Source: Nemopilema nomurai
Lineage: Eukaryota > Cnidaria > Scyphozoa > Rhizostomeae > Rhizostomatidae
Reading direction: 5' to 3'
NCBI GenBank assembly: GCA_003864495.1
Contig: ML133488.1
Span: 1,499,230-1,563,229, forward strand
Length of the DNA: 64,000 nt
The translations under genes were made by a program, and so were the position numbers. Under the pieces are notes generated by a model that saw only the letters and a program-made list of their open reading frames with translations, had not been told where the DNA came from and did not search any database. Below, piece by piece: positions 51,264-62,518 of this stretch (position 1 is its first letter; each line of letters opens with the position of its first letter).

Positions 51264-51426
51264 ATGGCAGTGAGACCCAAAACGCGAGAAAATGTACACA
51301 GTGCTGCGCTTTTGGCTGTAACAAACGAAAAAAAAGCCGTCAGAGATTTAGTCGATCGAAGTGATAACGAAGGGAGTGATAACGAAAAAGGGCACTTAAG
51401 AGGAAATTTCCGCGGACATTTCATTC
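51264..51426 (+). CDS. Candidate first exon of an unrecognised protein
   Basis: ATG at 51264 in a favourable context (CGCCATGG), then 54 codons to a good donor, ATTC|GTAAGT, after 51426. The peptide is charged: MAVRPKTRENVHSAALLAVT, then an acidic/asparagine patch (RSDNEGSDNEKG) and RGNFRGHF. If unspliced it reads to 51470. No downstream exon was identified before RABIF at 53709, so it may splice to a distant exon, serve as an alternative RABIF 5' exon, or be non-coding. I do not recognise it. Confidence 0.4.
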
Positions 51427-51526
51427 GTAAGTTTTTTGTATTTTACTCTTCTGTATGCTTAAGAAAATAAATCTTAATTTGGCGATTCTGCATAGTGACT
51501 TGGCAGTCTCTGGTCAAGGCCTTGCT

Positions 51527-51547
51527 CCCCCCCCCCCCCCAAAAAAA
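51527..51547 (+). repeat. Poly-C / poly-A homopolymer
   Basis: Fourteen C followed by seven A. Such runs are prone to length errors in assembly. Confidence 0.9.
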
Positions 51548-52186
51548 CTTTAGCAGCATAAGTAAATCACATTTATTCTTTAAAATACACACCAGGTTAT
51601 TACCTGCCCATGTACACACATGGTTAATAAGATTTGCAACAGAGAGAGAAATTTATAACTTTTATCGAATTTAGCACTAAAATAAAAATACAAAATACTT
51701 ACCAAAGAGGCAGACAGGAGAAAAAGCTATACAGAAGGATTCAACTCTACTAACAGGCAGGGATGATGGAGCGGGGGCATTAGGGATTCAGCACCCCTTT
51801 GCACTTCACCAGGAGGGGCAAAGGGAGCAAATGTGCCCTTTTTATGAAAATAATAAATTTTAATACAGTCTTAATAGATGATTACAAAACAAATAATAGA
51901 ATTAATGAAATATCAAGCGTATACCCCAAAACTGCCCTTTGAAGGGTAAACGATCTAACCACTGTAAATGCCCTTTCTCAATTTCTGTCCCCTTGCCCTC
52001 TATATGGCTCCGGTGTCCCTGCTAACAAGTAACATATCACTCTATTCATCTTCCAAGTGTTATCTATTTGTTGATAAAGTTTCAAATTGACCATTCGTAT
52101 GACACTAAATGTTGGTACATTATTAAAATACCAGCAATGCTTGGCACACAAGTTTATTAGAAACTCGTGAGCGAAGATAATTCTTA

Positions 52187-52811
52187 AGCCCCGGCAAAAC
52201 GACTGGACATTTGCACTGGTCACTTGTTCAGTGTGTGGACATCCAGAAAATTTTGGTGGTGGCAAAACGACTGAACATTGTCCAGTGAACATTTACACTG
52301 TGGAAGAATGCGCGCGGGAAAACTAGCTACAAAACCTGCCAGGCTCGTAAAAATAGCCGTACTCGTGCTCTCTGCCATCGCTTTCCTCATCGGAATTAAA
52401 GTTAATGTTTTCAGAAGACTAGTCGTTACCAATGAAATGCCTTTTCCTGCTCTTCGTCGAATTGAAGTTTAATGTTGATTCCATTTCTTCCCACGGTGTT
52501 TAAAGCTTGTTGAAGATTTGAATAATGGAAATAAATTCGCGCCAAATTCAATCCATTACATTCATTGCGCGTGCGCGAACTGGACAATGTTCAGTAGAGT
52601 GGCAAAATGACTGAACATTTCTCTACAACATCTATGAACAAAAGAATTTTAATCCTGTCCACTGAACATTTTTGATTACCTTCAAAATCGACTGAACAGC
52701 ACTCAACATCAATGAACAAGACTGGACAAGGTGGCAAAACGACGCAACATTTACGCTGGACATTTGTCCAGTGCATGTTCAGTGAAAATGTCCAGTCGTT
52801 TTGCCGGGGCT
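52187..52811. mobile_element. PIF/Harbinger-like MITE, 625 bp, with 26-bp TIRs and TTA target duplication
   Basis: The left end AGCCCCGGCAAAACGACTGG at 52187 is matched perfectly over 26 bases by the inverted right end finishing at 52811. Both ends are flanked by TTA (52184-52186 and 52812-52814), the TWA type of duplication made by PIF/Harbinger elements. Imperfect internal copies of the end motif (GGCAAAACGACTGAACATT at about 52262, GGCAAAATGACTGAACATT at about 52601, GGCAAAACGACGCAACATT at about 52733) form subterminal repeats. No transposase is encoded, so it is non-autonomous. Perfect ends suggest recent insertion. Confidence 0.9.
52323..52420 (-). pseudogene. Possible coding relic inside the MITE
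   Basis: A - strand frame reads NFNSDEESDGREHEYGYFYE, then PGRFCS and a stop. An acidic run followed by Y-x-Y-E-P resembles the N-terminus of small proteins found with some animal DNA transposons and P2X7-tail-like gene families. The resemblance is weak and from general knowledge; the overlapping + strand frame (52309-52472) with a hydrophobic stretch is the alternative. Confidence 0.25.
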
Positions 52812-52814
52812 TTA

Positions 52815-53700
52815 GTCTTTCAAAAGAAAACTGATTTGAAAATTTAAAGCCCCATTTTTTTCAAAGGTGAAGAAACATGTTTTGATTTTTGGCACCAAAT
52901 AAAGCTTAATATCGCTTTAGGCCGCTTTAATCTTGATAAAATATCTTAAAGGTGAGCGAATAAAATCAAATTTCTCTGTTTCGCTGATTGGGTTATTCAC
53001 TGGAAATACCTCCAGTTAAAAATAGCTTAAAACTGCGTTCTGGGGAGAAACTTACCTTCGTTCATATAAAGCGAGAGATTTTATTGCGAAATCTTTAGCA
53101 ATATTCCACTAAGCCCCAAGTCATTCCACAGCTCGTTTGGGTCACACCAGTTCTTTTGAGATCAGTGAGTTGGAGCCCAGTGCTTCAATTTCTTGCCTAA
53201 TGCCTTATTACCATTCAATACCTTGATTATCAAAGAAAACGTTTACGTTTGAAATTCATCAGGAAAATGGCAGCAACTTTCTTTAATTTGGAGTTTGTCA
53301 AAACGTGACACGAAGAGGCCATTGAGAGAGGCGAGCTTTTCAGTTCATTTTACTTTTTGTACCAAAGTTTGTCCCCCTCTTCTTTTTCTAGTTTCGTCCG
53401 TCGCCCACTTCTTGAAAACTGCAAGGAAAAACTTTCTAACACTTGATGGGGTTGGGCTCCAAAACTCAAGGCGAGCAAAAAGTTCCTGCAGGAAACAGAA
53501 CTTTCAGGAAAGACAGTAAACTATTATTACAGCAAAATGGTTGAGAACAGAGAACATCGATCAATACCTAACATTCTTCAAATACAAATCGACGGCCCTG
53601 TGGGAAGTTGTAGGAAAATTTTTCAGATGACAACAGTTGACTAACCTACAGCCTCATTCTGACGAGAAATCTTCAGTTTAGGAGAGAAGCTGTGGTCCTC
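52815..53700. other. Intergenic / 5' region of RABIF
   Basis: No exon recognised. It should hold the RABIF promoter and 5' UTR, possibly with a 5' UTR intron, since a TTTAG acceptor-like motif occurs at about 53680. Confidence 0.4.
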
Positions 53701-53709
53701 ATGTCGTGA
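53701..53709 (+). promoter_or_regulatory. Two-codon upstream ORF overlapping the RABIF start
   Basis: ATG TCG TGA is read immediately before RABIF, and the last A of the TGA is the first base of the RABIF ATG (sequence TGATG). A ribosome finishing this minimal uORF stands on the main start codon, an arrangement known to permit reinitiation and control output. Start choice for RABIF follows the frame that continues into the conserved protein. Confidence 0.5.
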
Positions 53710-54850
53710 TGTCTGACAAGGCAGAGTTAGCACCCGAGCCGAAAAGTGATGAGAGCTCTAACCTGGAACTTTTAACTGATTACTCTTTGCTTGCAGATAA
53801 CGAGTCAAAACTGAACATTAAAGCAGTACTTTGCAAAAGATGTGGTTCCATAATTATCAAAGAGAATGTCGCAACTCTTCTTTTCGAGCCAGAAAGAAAG
53901 GTATGTCATTACTAGTTCCACTGCAAATGCAGCACTCTGAAACCTTTTCTCCGACTTAAATGTTGCTAGTGCTGAATATGAAATGAAAATTTCTTCGGTC
54001 ACATTGTGGGTTTTCGGCTATGTGGTGCAGTACTGTTCGGTTGAGAAAAATAAGTCTCACTGTTAAACTTCGTCGTTTGATTTTATTATTCTTCAGTAAG
54101 AAAGACAATTGTAAAAAAACAATAACTGTTTTAAAACACTAGGAAGAGCAAGTCTAATGCTGAAAAGAGAATTCCCTGAGGTGTTGGCCCTTCTAAAAGA
54201 ACAAAGCATTATTATTAGAAAATTAACATTTTGAACACCTATCCGTGCAGGCTTCTCTCAAGTGCTAGGGAAGAGATTAGTGCTACAAGAAGAGACCATA
54301 TGAAAAATAAAGCTGTTTGAAAAATTTTGATGTTGAGGGTCAGGAACCTGACATTAAAGAAAGAGCAACTCAGCCTGTTAATCTGTATGAAAATGTTGTT
54401 TGTTTATCAAAACATTGTACCGTTTATCTATCCTCAATTAGATGTTTACTCCAGATTCATCTACACAAAATAACAATCACTATATACCTTTTCCTTGGAT
54501 CTTAATTCAAAACTGGATGCCTGACATGCTCTGGTTCAAACTGTGTTATCTTTAAGTATTTAAACAATATTTTTCATAACTTGTTTCTACATGTTTGATT
54601 TTTTTGTACTGTAATATTCTAGATTACCTTACCATCAATGGTCAAAGGAGCTAATGCAGTACAAGAAGATGTGGATACATTTTGGTTATTGAAAAGTCCC
54701 ATGGAGTTTGAAAATGTTGGATTCACAAATAATGTTAATAACATAAAATATCTTTGCTGTGCTGACTGTGAAGTTGGACCAGTTGGACTTGCTATGAGCA
54801 CAAAGAATAATGAGTTCCTTGTGGCTGCCAACAGAGTTGACTACAAATAG
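53709..54850 (+). CDS. RABIF: RABIF / MSS4, Rab-interacting zinc protein
   Basis: Small zinc-binding protein that binds nucleotide-free Rab GTPases and acts as a Rab-stabilising chaperone or weak exchange factor in secretory traffic. Two exons, 53709-53900 and 54623-54850 (TAG), joined in phase 0, give 139 residues; human RABIF has about 120, the excess being an acidic N-terminus. The zinc tetrad is intact: C42-x-x-C45 in VLCKRCGS and C110-x-x-C113 in YLCCADCEVGPVG. Other family signatures are FENVGFTNNVNNIKYL and the final VAANRV. The segment after EVGPVG (LAMSTKNNEF) is changed relative to vertebrates, which have a Trp there. It converges on the coiled-coil gene; AATAAA at 55262-55267 is the likely 3' end signal. 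Confidence 0.95.
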
Positions 54851-55261
54851 ACTGTTTTTGAAAGCAGGGTATAAGAATTGAAGAAGAAAAGTCTCACCAT
54901 GTCAACAAATTGATTTTCATCTTTTCTCAAATAAGGGCATGCTTACAATGTTGCCAAAATCTCGTACTGTCACTTGGCATTCCAGCCCTGCTTCAATTGG
55001 ATATCTATGAGAATTATCTCAGAAGTATTTAGTTTATCTCAAAAACTCACTCTGCATACTTTATTAAATATTGAATAACTCTTAGGTTCTAAAATCTTAT
55101 TTTACTTTATCTATAGATAGGAGGAATTGTAATTTGCTTCTATTGATATTGGTTATAGTTTTCTAATGATGTTTTAAACTAAAACACTGAATGAATTTCA
55201 TGGTTGGGTTTTACCAAAGTGGTGACACATCTAAGATATACTTGTTTACTGACAATAGCTC

Positions 55262-55267
55262 AATAAA
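55262..55267 (+). terminator. Candidate RABIF poly(A) signal
   Basis: AATAAA about 410 bases past the RABIF stop and about 290 bases short of the convergent gene's signal. Confidence 0.5.
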
Positions 55268-55555
55268 GCTCAATATGGCTTTTATTTCCTTCAAGGACAC
55301 AAACTTGAACTGAATCAATATTTGTATTATCATTTGAGTACAATTTTGTTTTAAGCATTGGAAAAAGTGAAGAAAATAACCACCAATGTTTGAATCAAAG
55401 AAATCTAAACTTATATTTGCTGTTCTTTTTCTACAACTGAAATGTTATTGAAGGTACCACAAAGTGTTTTGGCAATGTTGGAATTTTTTTTTACATTTCC
55501 AAACCTGTACGTACAGTAAGCTCAGTCCTTTAAGCAGACCTGGGTCAGATCAAGC

Positions 55556-55561
55556 TTTATT
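55556..55561 (-). terminator. Candidate poly(A) signal of the coiled-coil gene
   Basis: TTTATT on + (AATAAA on -) lies about 60 bases past the stop codon at 55620. Confidence 0.55.
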
Positions 55562-55619
55562 AAGAAATGATTGAAATACATTTTACTAGATACAGGGTGT
55601 TCAGTGTTCAGACACATCA

Positions 55620-58600
55620 CTATCTGTCACTTTTGAACATGTCAAAAGTTGAATCCAATGCCCGAAACCCATAGACAGTGCTGTCACTCTTGGCCCTCTC
55701 AACAAACTTTCCAGATCCTACTGATAACTTTTGCTTGTTCCTAGAGCTCCCTGCTGCACCCAGATTCATTGTCTCTATTTGATATTGCAGTGCTAGGACT
55801 TGATCTTTAGCATCATTCAGTTCAAAATTTAAAGACTGGTACTCATGTTTGTCAGATAAATGCTGCTCTTTAAGCATTGCATTCTCTTTCCGTAGCTTAT
55901 TCAAACTATCAAATAACACTTGATTGTCAGTTATTCTATTTTCCATATCCTTGTCCCTTTCTTTTGAAATTCGCATAGTCTCAGAGTCAGCATCATCACT
56001 GTTGCATGCATCTGCATTGACTTGTTCAAAATACTTTTGTTCTTTTTTTGCTTTCGCCATCATGTCATTCAATATGATTACTTCTCCTCTGAGAACCTCC
56101 ACCTCAGTTGCTAACAGACTCTTCTCCTCTCTTGAAACCTTCATTTGCTTGGTCAGCCGAGTAATCTTGGCTTCAGAAGCCTTCAGTCTTTTCTGCATCC
56201 CCTTTATAATGTTCTTTGAGAGCTGATCCCTGCAGTAAATAGTAAAGATATAACATATTTATTTGAATGAGCTGTTCAGATCACTCTACAACACAGTTTT
56301 GACTGAATCTTTATTCTTTCTAACAACAGGCACCAAATATCCAACTTTCAAGATTTTAAATACAGCCACCCTCTCTATCCCAATCGACTATCCATTCTGC
56401 AGAGCTTGTCAAGGACGGAAAGTGATATCATAATGCTGACTTCATCAGAAGAGAGGCAATCTCTCCTAAAAATGTTGAAAATTAGAATCTTCTTTTGATG
56501 TCAACAAGACTGACCCCGTCTCCTCTGTCAAACAATTTTGTCCCAAATCTTTTTGATGGGACAGCGGTATACTCTGCTTTCTAGGTCTGAGTAAAACAAA
56601 GCAGGCAGCTGAAACGTTTCTTTTGGTTTTTTTGGCTGGTACTGTAAGTTTGGTAGCAAAAGAGCCTTTTGTACTTACACACCAGCTCCTTCTTTTATGT
56701 TTTGTATTTCGAAGAGCAACGTGTCATGTGCCTCGTGTAGCTTTGTCTCCAATCTCATGCACTGTTTTATTTTGCCCTCGAGAAGTCCCTGGTTTTTTAA
56801 GTTCAAAAACTGCAGGCGAGCTTTCTCGTAGCCCAGATTCTGCTTGTGTTCCTCCCTGTCGCAAGCAGACTGCTTCAGAATTTCAGACAATTTTCTCCGT
56901 AACCCTGCATTAGCTTCCCTCAGCTCTTTGTTTCGCAGCTTCAGTTTCAAAATTTTATCGTGTTTTTCAGAATTTGACGTGGTGGAATCATCCTGTTTGG
57001 AAAGGAGTAATTAAAAACAGGATATTATAACAATTTCTACCTTTTTTTTCTTTAAAGCTACGTTGAGGGACGGGGTTACAGGGTCTTTTAAATACCTCCT
57101 GGTCTTTAATATTGGGCCCCTTTTGTATTAGGTCCTAGGTCTACTCAGTTGTACGAGGTCACTCTTCTTATTGCCAAGGGCAGAATCTACTGGTTTAGTT
57201 CCGAGTTCAGTTATTCTTAATACAAGAACGGTGCTGTATCGTTGCATCCAAGAGAAGTAAGTTCATATCGTAACCTTCCTAAATAAGATTGATTGGATAT
57301 TTGGGGAAAAGACATTAGCTGGAATATCCGGTGACAAATAGTCTAAGTGCTTTAGTAATAGGTTGGTAACAGGACTCCAGGGTCGACGACATTTAGGGTA
57401 TGTTACCAAATATAAATCAAGCCACCTGATAAATGTACTCTACCACAACTTGGACTACCTGCGTTTGAGTTTCTACGTCTATGAAATGCCGGTGCGAACT
57501 CCTAGCTTCTGCTTTCCCATCTACCAGCTGACCCTGATCGTTGCATGAACGAATGGCAAGATCTTCTCCGACGATTTTCCCTTCGTCGCCTTGCAAACCT
57601 CCATCGTGTCTTTGTATTGTATCAGTCGGTTCGGTTATTTGATCCATAGCATCTGCTTTTAGTACACTTCCAAATGATTCTTGGTTCACGACAAATTCAC
57701 TCTCAGCTAATATAGGAGTTGCTTCTGAGGTAATGATAGTGTCAATCTTCTGCAGCGTCTCCGAAACAGGTGTTTTTTCAGTCGATCCAAGTTTTTCAAT
57801 GTCCCCGGCATCTTTTTTAACTTCTCTAATCTCTAGATGAAATGAATAAATTGCCACTTTCAATAATTCAAGTTCCGACGAACATATAAAAAAGTTCAAT
57901 TCAAGGAGAAGATTTCAGCGTTTATTAATTTTGTGGTATTTGTTTAGAATAGAAGACTGCACAACCATGCAAAACACCGCTTTATTTTTTGCCAATTGTC
58001 TTGCAGTCAGAGTATTAGTAGCATGCAACCATCATATGCTGCGTGTCATGTTTCTTTCGCATTTAATGTCGAAGAGAACAGTGCTCACGGATGCTTGAAT
58101 GATGTATAAGATGTGGATGTAGCCTTGAAAAAGGGGGGGGGGGGCGTCAGTTCTTGGGTAGTATGCACATTTATAAGTTGTGGGTTAGGTTTCAATTTGG
58201 GCCTAGCCATTAATTTTGTCAGCTTTCAGCTAATTTATGGAGTTCGTAAACTCTGAGCAGGAAAACAAACTACTTCAGTATGCAAAATTTTGTTTCCACT
58301 TTTTAGTACAGTTAAAAGCCTTGGCAGTACGAAAGGTTTTTTCACCCAGTATAAGTAAAATCTCGAATTATTCTTAACTGCACTGTCGTATTGGAAAACA
58401 AACTACTCTAATCGAGTGTAGCTAGCGCCATTCTGTCCAATTCACAGCATCTAGCATCTTAAAACCACCAGTGCAATGAACTTGATAAAAAACAATAAAC
58501 CAAACTTTTGCAGACTTTTCTTCCTCTCGACCAGAGTGATAAGTCAACTGAAATCTATACTGAATAATACCGAGAAATTGATGGGAAAAACTTGTATTCA

Positions 58601-58692
58601 CCTGAAGTGTAAACAGTGACTGGACTTGCGACTCTATCAGCATTCGAACCGGCAACTTTACTCTTTCGAATAACGTCTTTCGATGCTGTCAT
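55620..58692 (-). CDS. Unrecognised coiled-coil protein, 473 residues
   Basis: Four exons join in phase: 58602-58692 (ATG at 58692, MTASKDVIRKSKVAGSNADR), 57426-57832, 56679-56992 and 55620-56229 (stop). Total 1,422 bases, 473 residues. Residues 1-165 are acidic and probably unstructured, ending with DVETQTQVVQVVVEYIYQ. From about residue 175 to 435 the sequence is heptad-rich (KLKLRNKELREANAGLRRKL, QKRLKASEAKITRLTKQMKV, LFDSLNKLRKENAMLKEQ), so a long parallel coiled coil is likely. The C-terminus YGFRALDSTFDMFKSDR is not coiled-coil and may be a binding motif. No signal peptide or membrane span. Candidate roles would be cytoskeletal or centrosomal scaffolding, but only the architecture is visible, not an orthologue. 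It converges on RABIF. Confidence 0.8.
58133..58144 (+). repeat. Poly-G homopolymer
   Basis: A run of twelve G in the first intron of the coiled-coil gene; length may be unreliable. Confidence 0.85.
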
Positions 58693-59176
58693 AAAAATTA
58701 CGACAAGATGAGAAAAGACGCAAGAGAAGCCTACGTCTGGTTTACGCTACACGCCTATAAGAAACTTTATCTGTAATAGATTAATTCCTCTCATACACAA
58801 GAACTATTTCTCCATTACTCACGCTGTCGAGTGCTATTTCAAAAGCTGCAAACATTTCTACCTTCAGACATAACCGGTGACCAATTCACCAAGTTGTGAA
58901 GCAACGGACCAGAACATTTTCAACTGTGTCAATCTAAGCATTGCGTGTTTGTACAAGTCATGCAAAGAAGCAATTTAAGAACTGCATGAGACAGCACCTC
59001 GGTAACTCGGTCCAGCAAGTTCTCTGTTTGGAAACTTAAAATATATTTATAGTACTTTGTAAATATTAGATAAATACCTTTTATTAAATCAAGTGATATC
59101 AAAAACACGTCTATAAACTTGTGAAATTTCCATCGCGAGCTGGGAGAAACCGTGTAAAAATGAACAAAAGGGCACA

Positions 59177-59312
59177 TCATGTTGATGTAGAATCTTCTCG
59201 TTTCTTAGCAAAGCTAGTCTGGATGGAAATGGTCTGTTCCGAAAACTTGCCTTTTGGCCCGTGGGTGCTGTAAACACGTTGTCCAACGGCTTCCTTCAAG
59301 ACCTTAGACATC
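59177..59312 (-). CDS. Possible small exon/ORF of 44 residues
   Basis: A good acceptor (TTTCTTTGCAG) at about 59313 is followed immediately by GATGTC. The ATG at 59311 opens 44 codons ending at TGA 59177: MSKVLKEAVGQRVYSTHGPK, then GKFSEQTISIQTSFAKKRED. The acceptor directly before the start codon and the non-random composition argue for a real final exon, with upstream UTR or coding exons not found. Not recognised. It lies between the coiled-coil and ankyrin genes. Confidence 0.35.
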
Positions 59313-59523
59313 CTGCAAAGAAATTCCCCAAAAGTAGCCCCAAGTTGATGGAACACAATGAGCATAGGCCATCAGTCAAGCAGGTTTTACTGCAGATTTT
59401 ATTATAGGGATTACAAAAAGTTTCTTTAGCTGGTTTTTTGAGTCAGGAACAAATGTACAATAATCATCACACCAACATAGACGATTCAAAAACTAGACGT
59501 GTCTTTTACTGTCTAGTTTTACT

Positions 59524-59612
59524 AGCTAGAAATAGCTTAAACAGTTTTCGCATACTTCAAGTACTTTTTCGTCCGATACTCATCAAAGTATGCACGCGTC
59601 GGAAAATGTCTA
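59524..59612 (+). repeat. Dispersed hairpin-bearing repeat, copy 4 (core only)
   Basis: Retains GCTAGAAATAGCTTAAACAG, CGCATACTTCAAGTAC, TTTTTCGTCCGATACTCATC, AAAGTATGCACGCGTCGGAA. The GCATACTT/AAGTATGC and TCCGA/TCGGA arms are the best preserved here. Both outer ends are missing, so it is a shorter or older copy. Confidence 0.7.
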
Positions 59613-60041
59613 GGACTAGCATTGTTATTTTGCAAAGCTCTGTTCACAATTTTAATGAATTTCACCTGGCAATAGCTCAGCTGATTTACTTTGAAGTAGC
59701 TATTGATTCTTCTTGTCTTACAAATAGAGCTTTTACAAAATGGAATTTATGATGCTTATCTATTGATTGAAATTGGCGTTAAAAGCGAACAGGAAGCTTT
59801 GGAAAATGGATGAATCTTAAGAAATCCCTTTTTCATCAACACAGGTGTATTTTCTTCAATCATAACAGAATATTGGCGGGGAAAATACCTCAGGCTTTGC
59901 ATGTGTTCTCTTACGAAAAAGCAAGAAATCCAAGAAAGAAAGTTGTTATAAGATGCCAAAACACCTTCATAAGAAGCTGTAAAATTTGTGAGGCATCATA
60001 GACAAGATGTTTGGCTGCAAAGGGAGACTAGATATATATGC

Positions 60042-62518
60042 TCACGATTCTGATTGGTTCTGCTTAGAGTAATGGACAGCTGTGTGACCAAAGTCATCCT
60101 TTACTGCTGGGTCAGCTCCATTCTCTAGCAATAGGCGCACCATCTTAGGAGTGCCTTCACATGCTGCTGCCATCAGTGGGGTCCTAAAAGAAATAACATA
60201 TCAATCTATAATGCATCACAAAGCATTAAATTATTAATTAATGCATTACTTTTGTGACACCTGTCAAACTGCAAAATTTGCCAAACATAAAAGCAGTTCA
60301 TACAAAAAAATAAACTACACCCATCATTGCATTTGTTGAGCTTCTTCTATCTAGGTACTTTTATTATTGATCTATCCTTGAACGGTTGGAAAGTGCTATC
60401 CCCACTATACAATTTATTGAGTTGAGTCAAAGAGCTTTTCCAGTAACCCTAAAAACTGTTCAGAGGATTGAAAACTGATACAATATAATATAATAATTGT
60501 TCATAATAAAATAAACTGGATAAAATTGCTAAAAAATTAAAAATTGGTTAAAAATTGTGAAAGGTTAAAAATTGTGAAACTTTTAAAGGAAAGGGGAAAT
60601 TAAGAAAAGAGCAGATAGATATGCAGCAACTTGGTTACTATCATCCAACTCATTTGTCTGGAAATACATATATGGAAAATTGCAGTTAATAAAGAAATTT
60701 GTGCAGATTCAATTGAAGATGTGATTGGATAGGAGCACAAAATAATTGTCTTCTTGTTGAAACCTGATCAAACATACCTTCCATGATTGTCCTTTGTATT
60801 GACATCTGCACCACAGTCAATAAGCTGCTTGCCTACCTCAATGTACCCAAATGCCGACGCAACATGGAGTGGGGTGTAGCCCATCTGAAAACATAAATAT
60901 AAAACTGCTCATCATATAACTGAGACCAGGTTGGCAATCAAGGTTAGTTTTCAACATGGCGAGCCAAAACAGATTTCCATCTATGGATGGATGGATTTCA
61001 TTTTTTCATTCTATTTCATGTTAAATAGTTGAAAACAAGAGCATAAGATTAGAGCAAAATATGCGCCTTTAGTTTAAAAAAGTAAATACTAAACAGCATT
61101 ATAAAAATTTACCAATATGGAAATTAAGGCTGTCTCAAAATTTTTTCTGCTTAAATGATTATGGGTAGCAACATTTCTGCCTTCTTAATGAAGAAAATGT
61201 TTGCTCTAATGCCATGTTGAATAACAAAAATAACTACACAAATATGAAGATATTGTAAATGTTTGTTTTTTTACTTTAAAGAGCCTCGCAAAGCTCATGC
61301 AGAATGTAGCAAATTGCATGTGATTTATCAGAGAGATTACTTAAAATGAGTTATCATACTTTATCTTTTATGTTGATATTGCCATGTGCATTACTTATGA
61401 CAGCAATGATAAGTGTTTTTTTGTTCACAGTGGCGATGTGTAGGGGAGTTGATTCATTACTGTCCCAGACATCAGTGGAAGCTCCATGTTCAGTCAGAAT
61501 CAGGACACATTGATGGGAAAAGACTTCAACAGCCTACAAGTATAAGCTTATTAGTACACTAGTTCATTTCAAACAGCATATTCACATACATAAAAATGTG
61601 AGTAAATATGCATTTATATTTCTGGTTAAGCCAGTAGAATATTAAATATTGTGCAGGATCCTATGAAGAATGAATAAATCTCCTATCTAGAGTAAAAAAC
61701 ATACAGTTTGACACAAAATGATAACATAGTTGTGTTAGAGATAAATGATGTATGACTTACAAAATGCATCAGGATAGCTTTACCTTGAACAATGGTGTCT
61801 TTCCATCTGTGTCCTTGGCATTGATATTAATGTTTAAGCCACTTTGAAGTAGAATAAATAATGCCTTCTCATTGCAAATTGATGCTGCAATATGCAATGC
61901 TGTTCTGTAAAAGTGGAAATGGAAAAGATTGGGTGTAATGAAATACATTATGATAATTTGAGTTAACAACGCGATAATGCTTTGGTTAGGCTGACACAGC
62001 TATAATTCTTTAGCTTGTATGCCATTGGAGCAAAATAAACAAAATAAACAGTATTCTATTTTGTTATAATTGCGAGTCAAAAACCATACAATAATCAGCA
62101 AATGACGTTACTGCGCTACTAATCGAGTTTTGCAGTCATGAAAATTGGAAATAAACCCAAAGGTCAGAGTACCAGTATAAACGGTAATTTTTAGTAATTA
62201 ACTCTTGCTTGGCAATTTAAGTATTCATTACGAGCGAGCAGAGATAGGTCAGATCTACAACGTGCAACTTAGGGCCTAGGTAACACTATCCGTGTATTAT
62301 TGGGGTTAATTAAATGAAAAAAGGACATACCTCCCTTGTTTATCTTTTCCATTGATATTCACTGCATTCTTTGTCAATGCATGTTTTATTTTTGACGACT
62401 TCTCGAAATTAAATACAAGTCTATGTAAAGGCGGTAGCTCATCCTCGTTAACGTGTTCATAGCTGCAGTCTCTGATTGACTTTTTGTCTTTCCCGCCTTT
62501 TTGCCAGAAAAATGGCAT
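60042..62518 (-). CDS. Ankyrin-repeat protein, 243 residues
   Basis: Five exons join in phase: 62331-62518 (ATG at 62518), 61784-61904, 61360-61533, 60778-60884, 60042-60183 (TGA). The N-terminus MPFFWQKGGKDKKSIRDC is basic, then about six ankyrin repeats fill the rest: LPPLHRLVFNFEKS (degenerate), TALHIAASICNEKALFILLQ, a TPLFKAVEVFSHQCVLILTE unit, STPLHIATVNKKT, GYTPLHVASAFGYIEVGKQL, and TPLMAAACEGTPKMVRLLLE. It ends soon after HTAVHYSK. Two introns fall at the same place in the repeat, inside the Arg codon before T-x-L, as is usual when exons follow repeats. Ankyrin arrays bind proteins; the partner is not deducible. The order of repeats loosely recalls vertebrate ANKRD7/ANKRD26-type proteins, but orthology is not shown. 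Confidence 0.9.
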
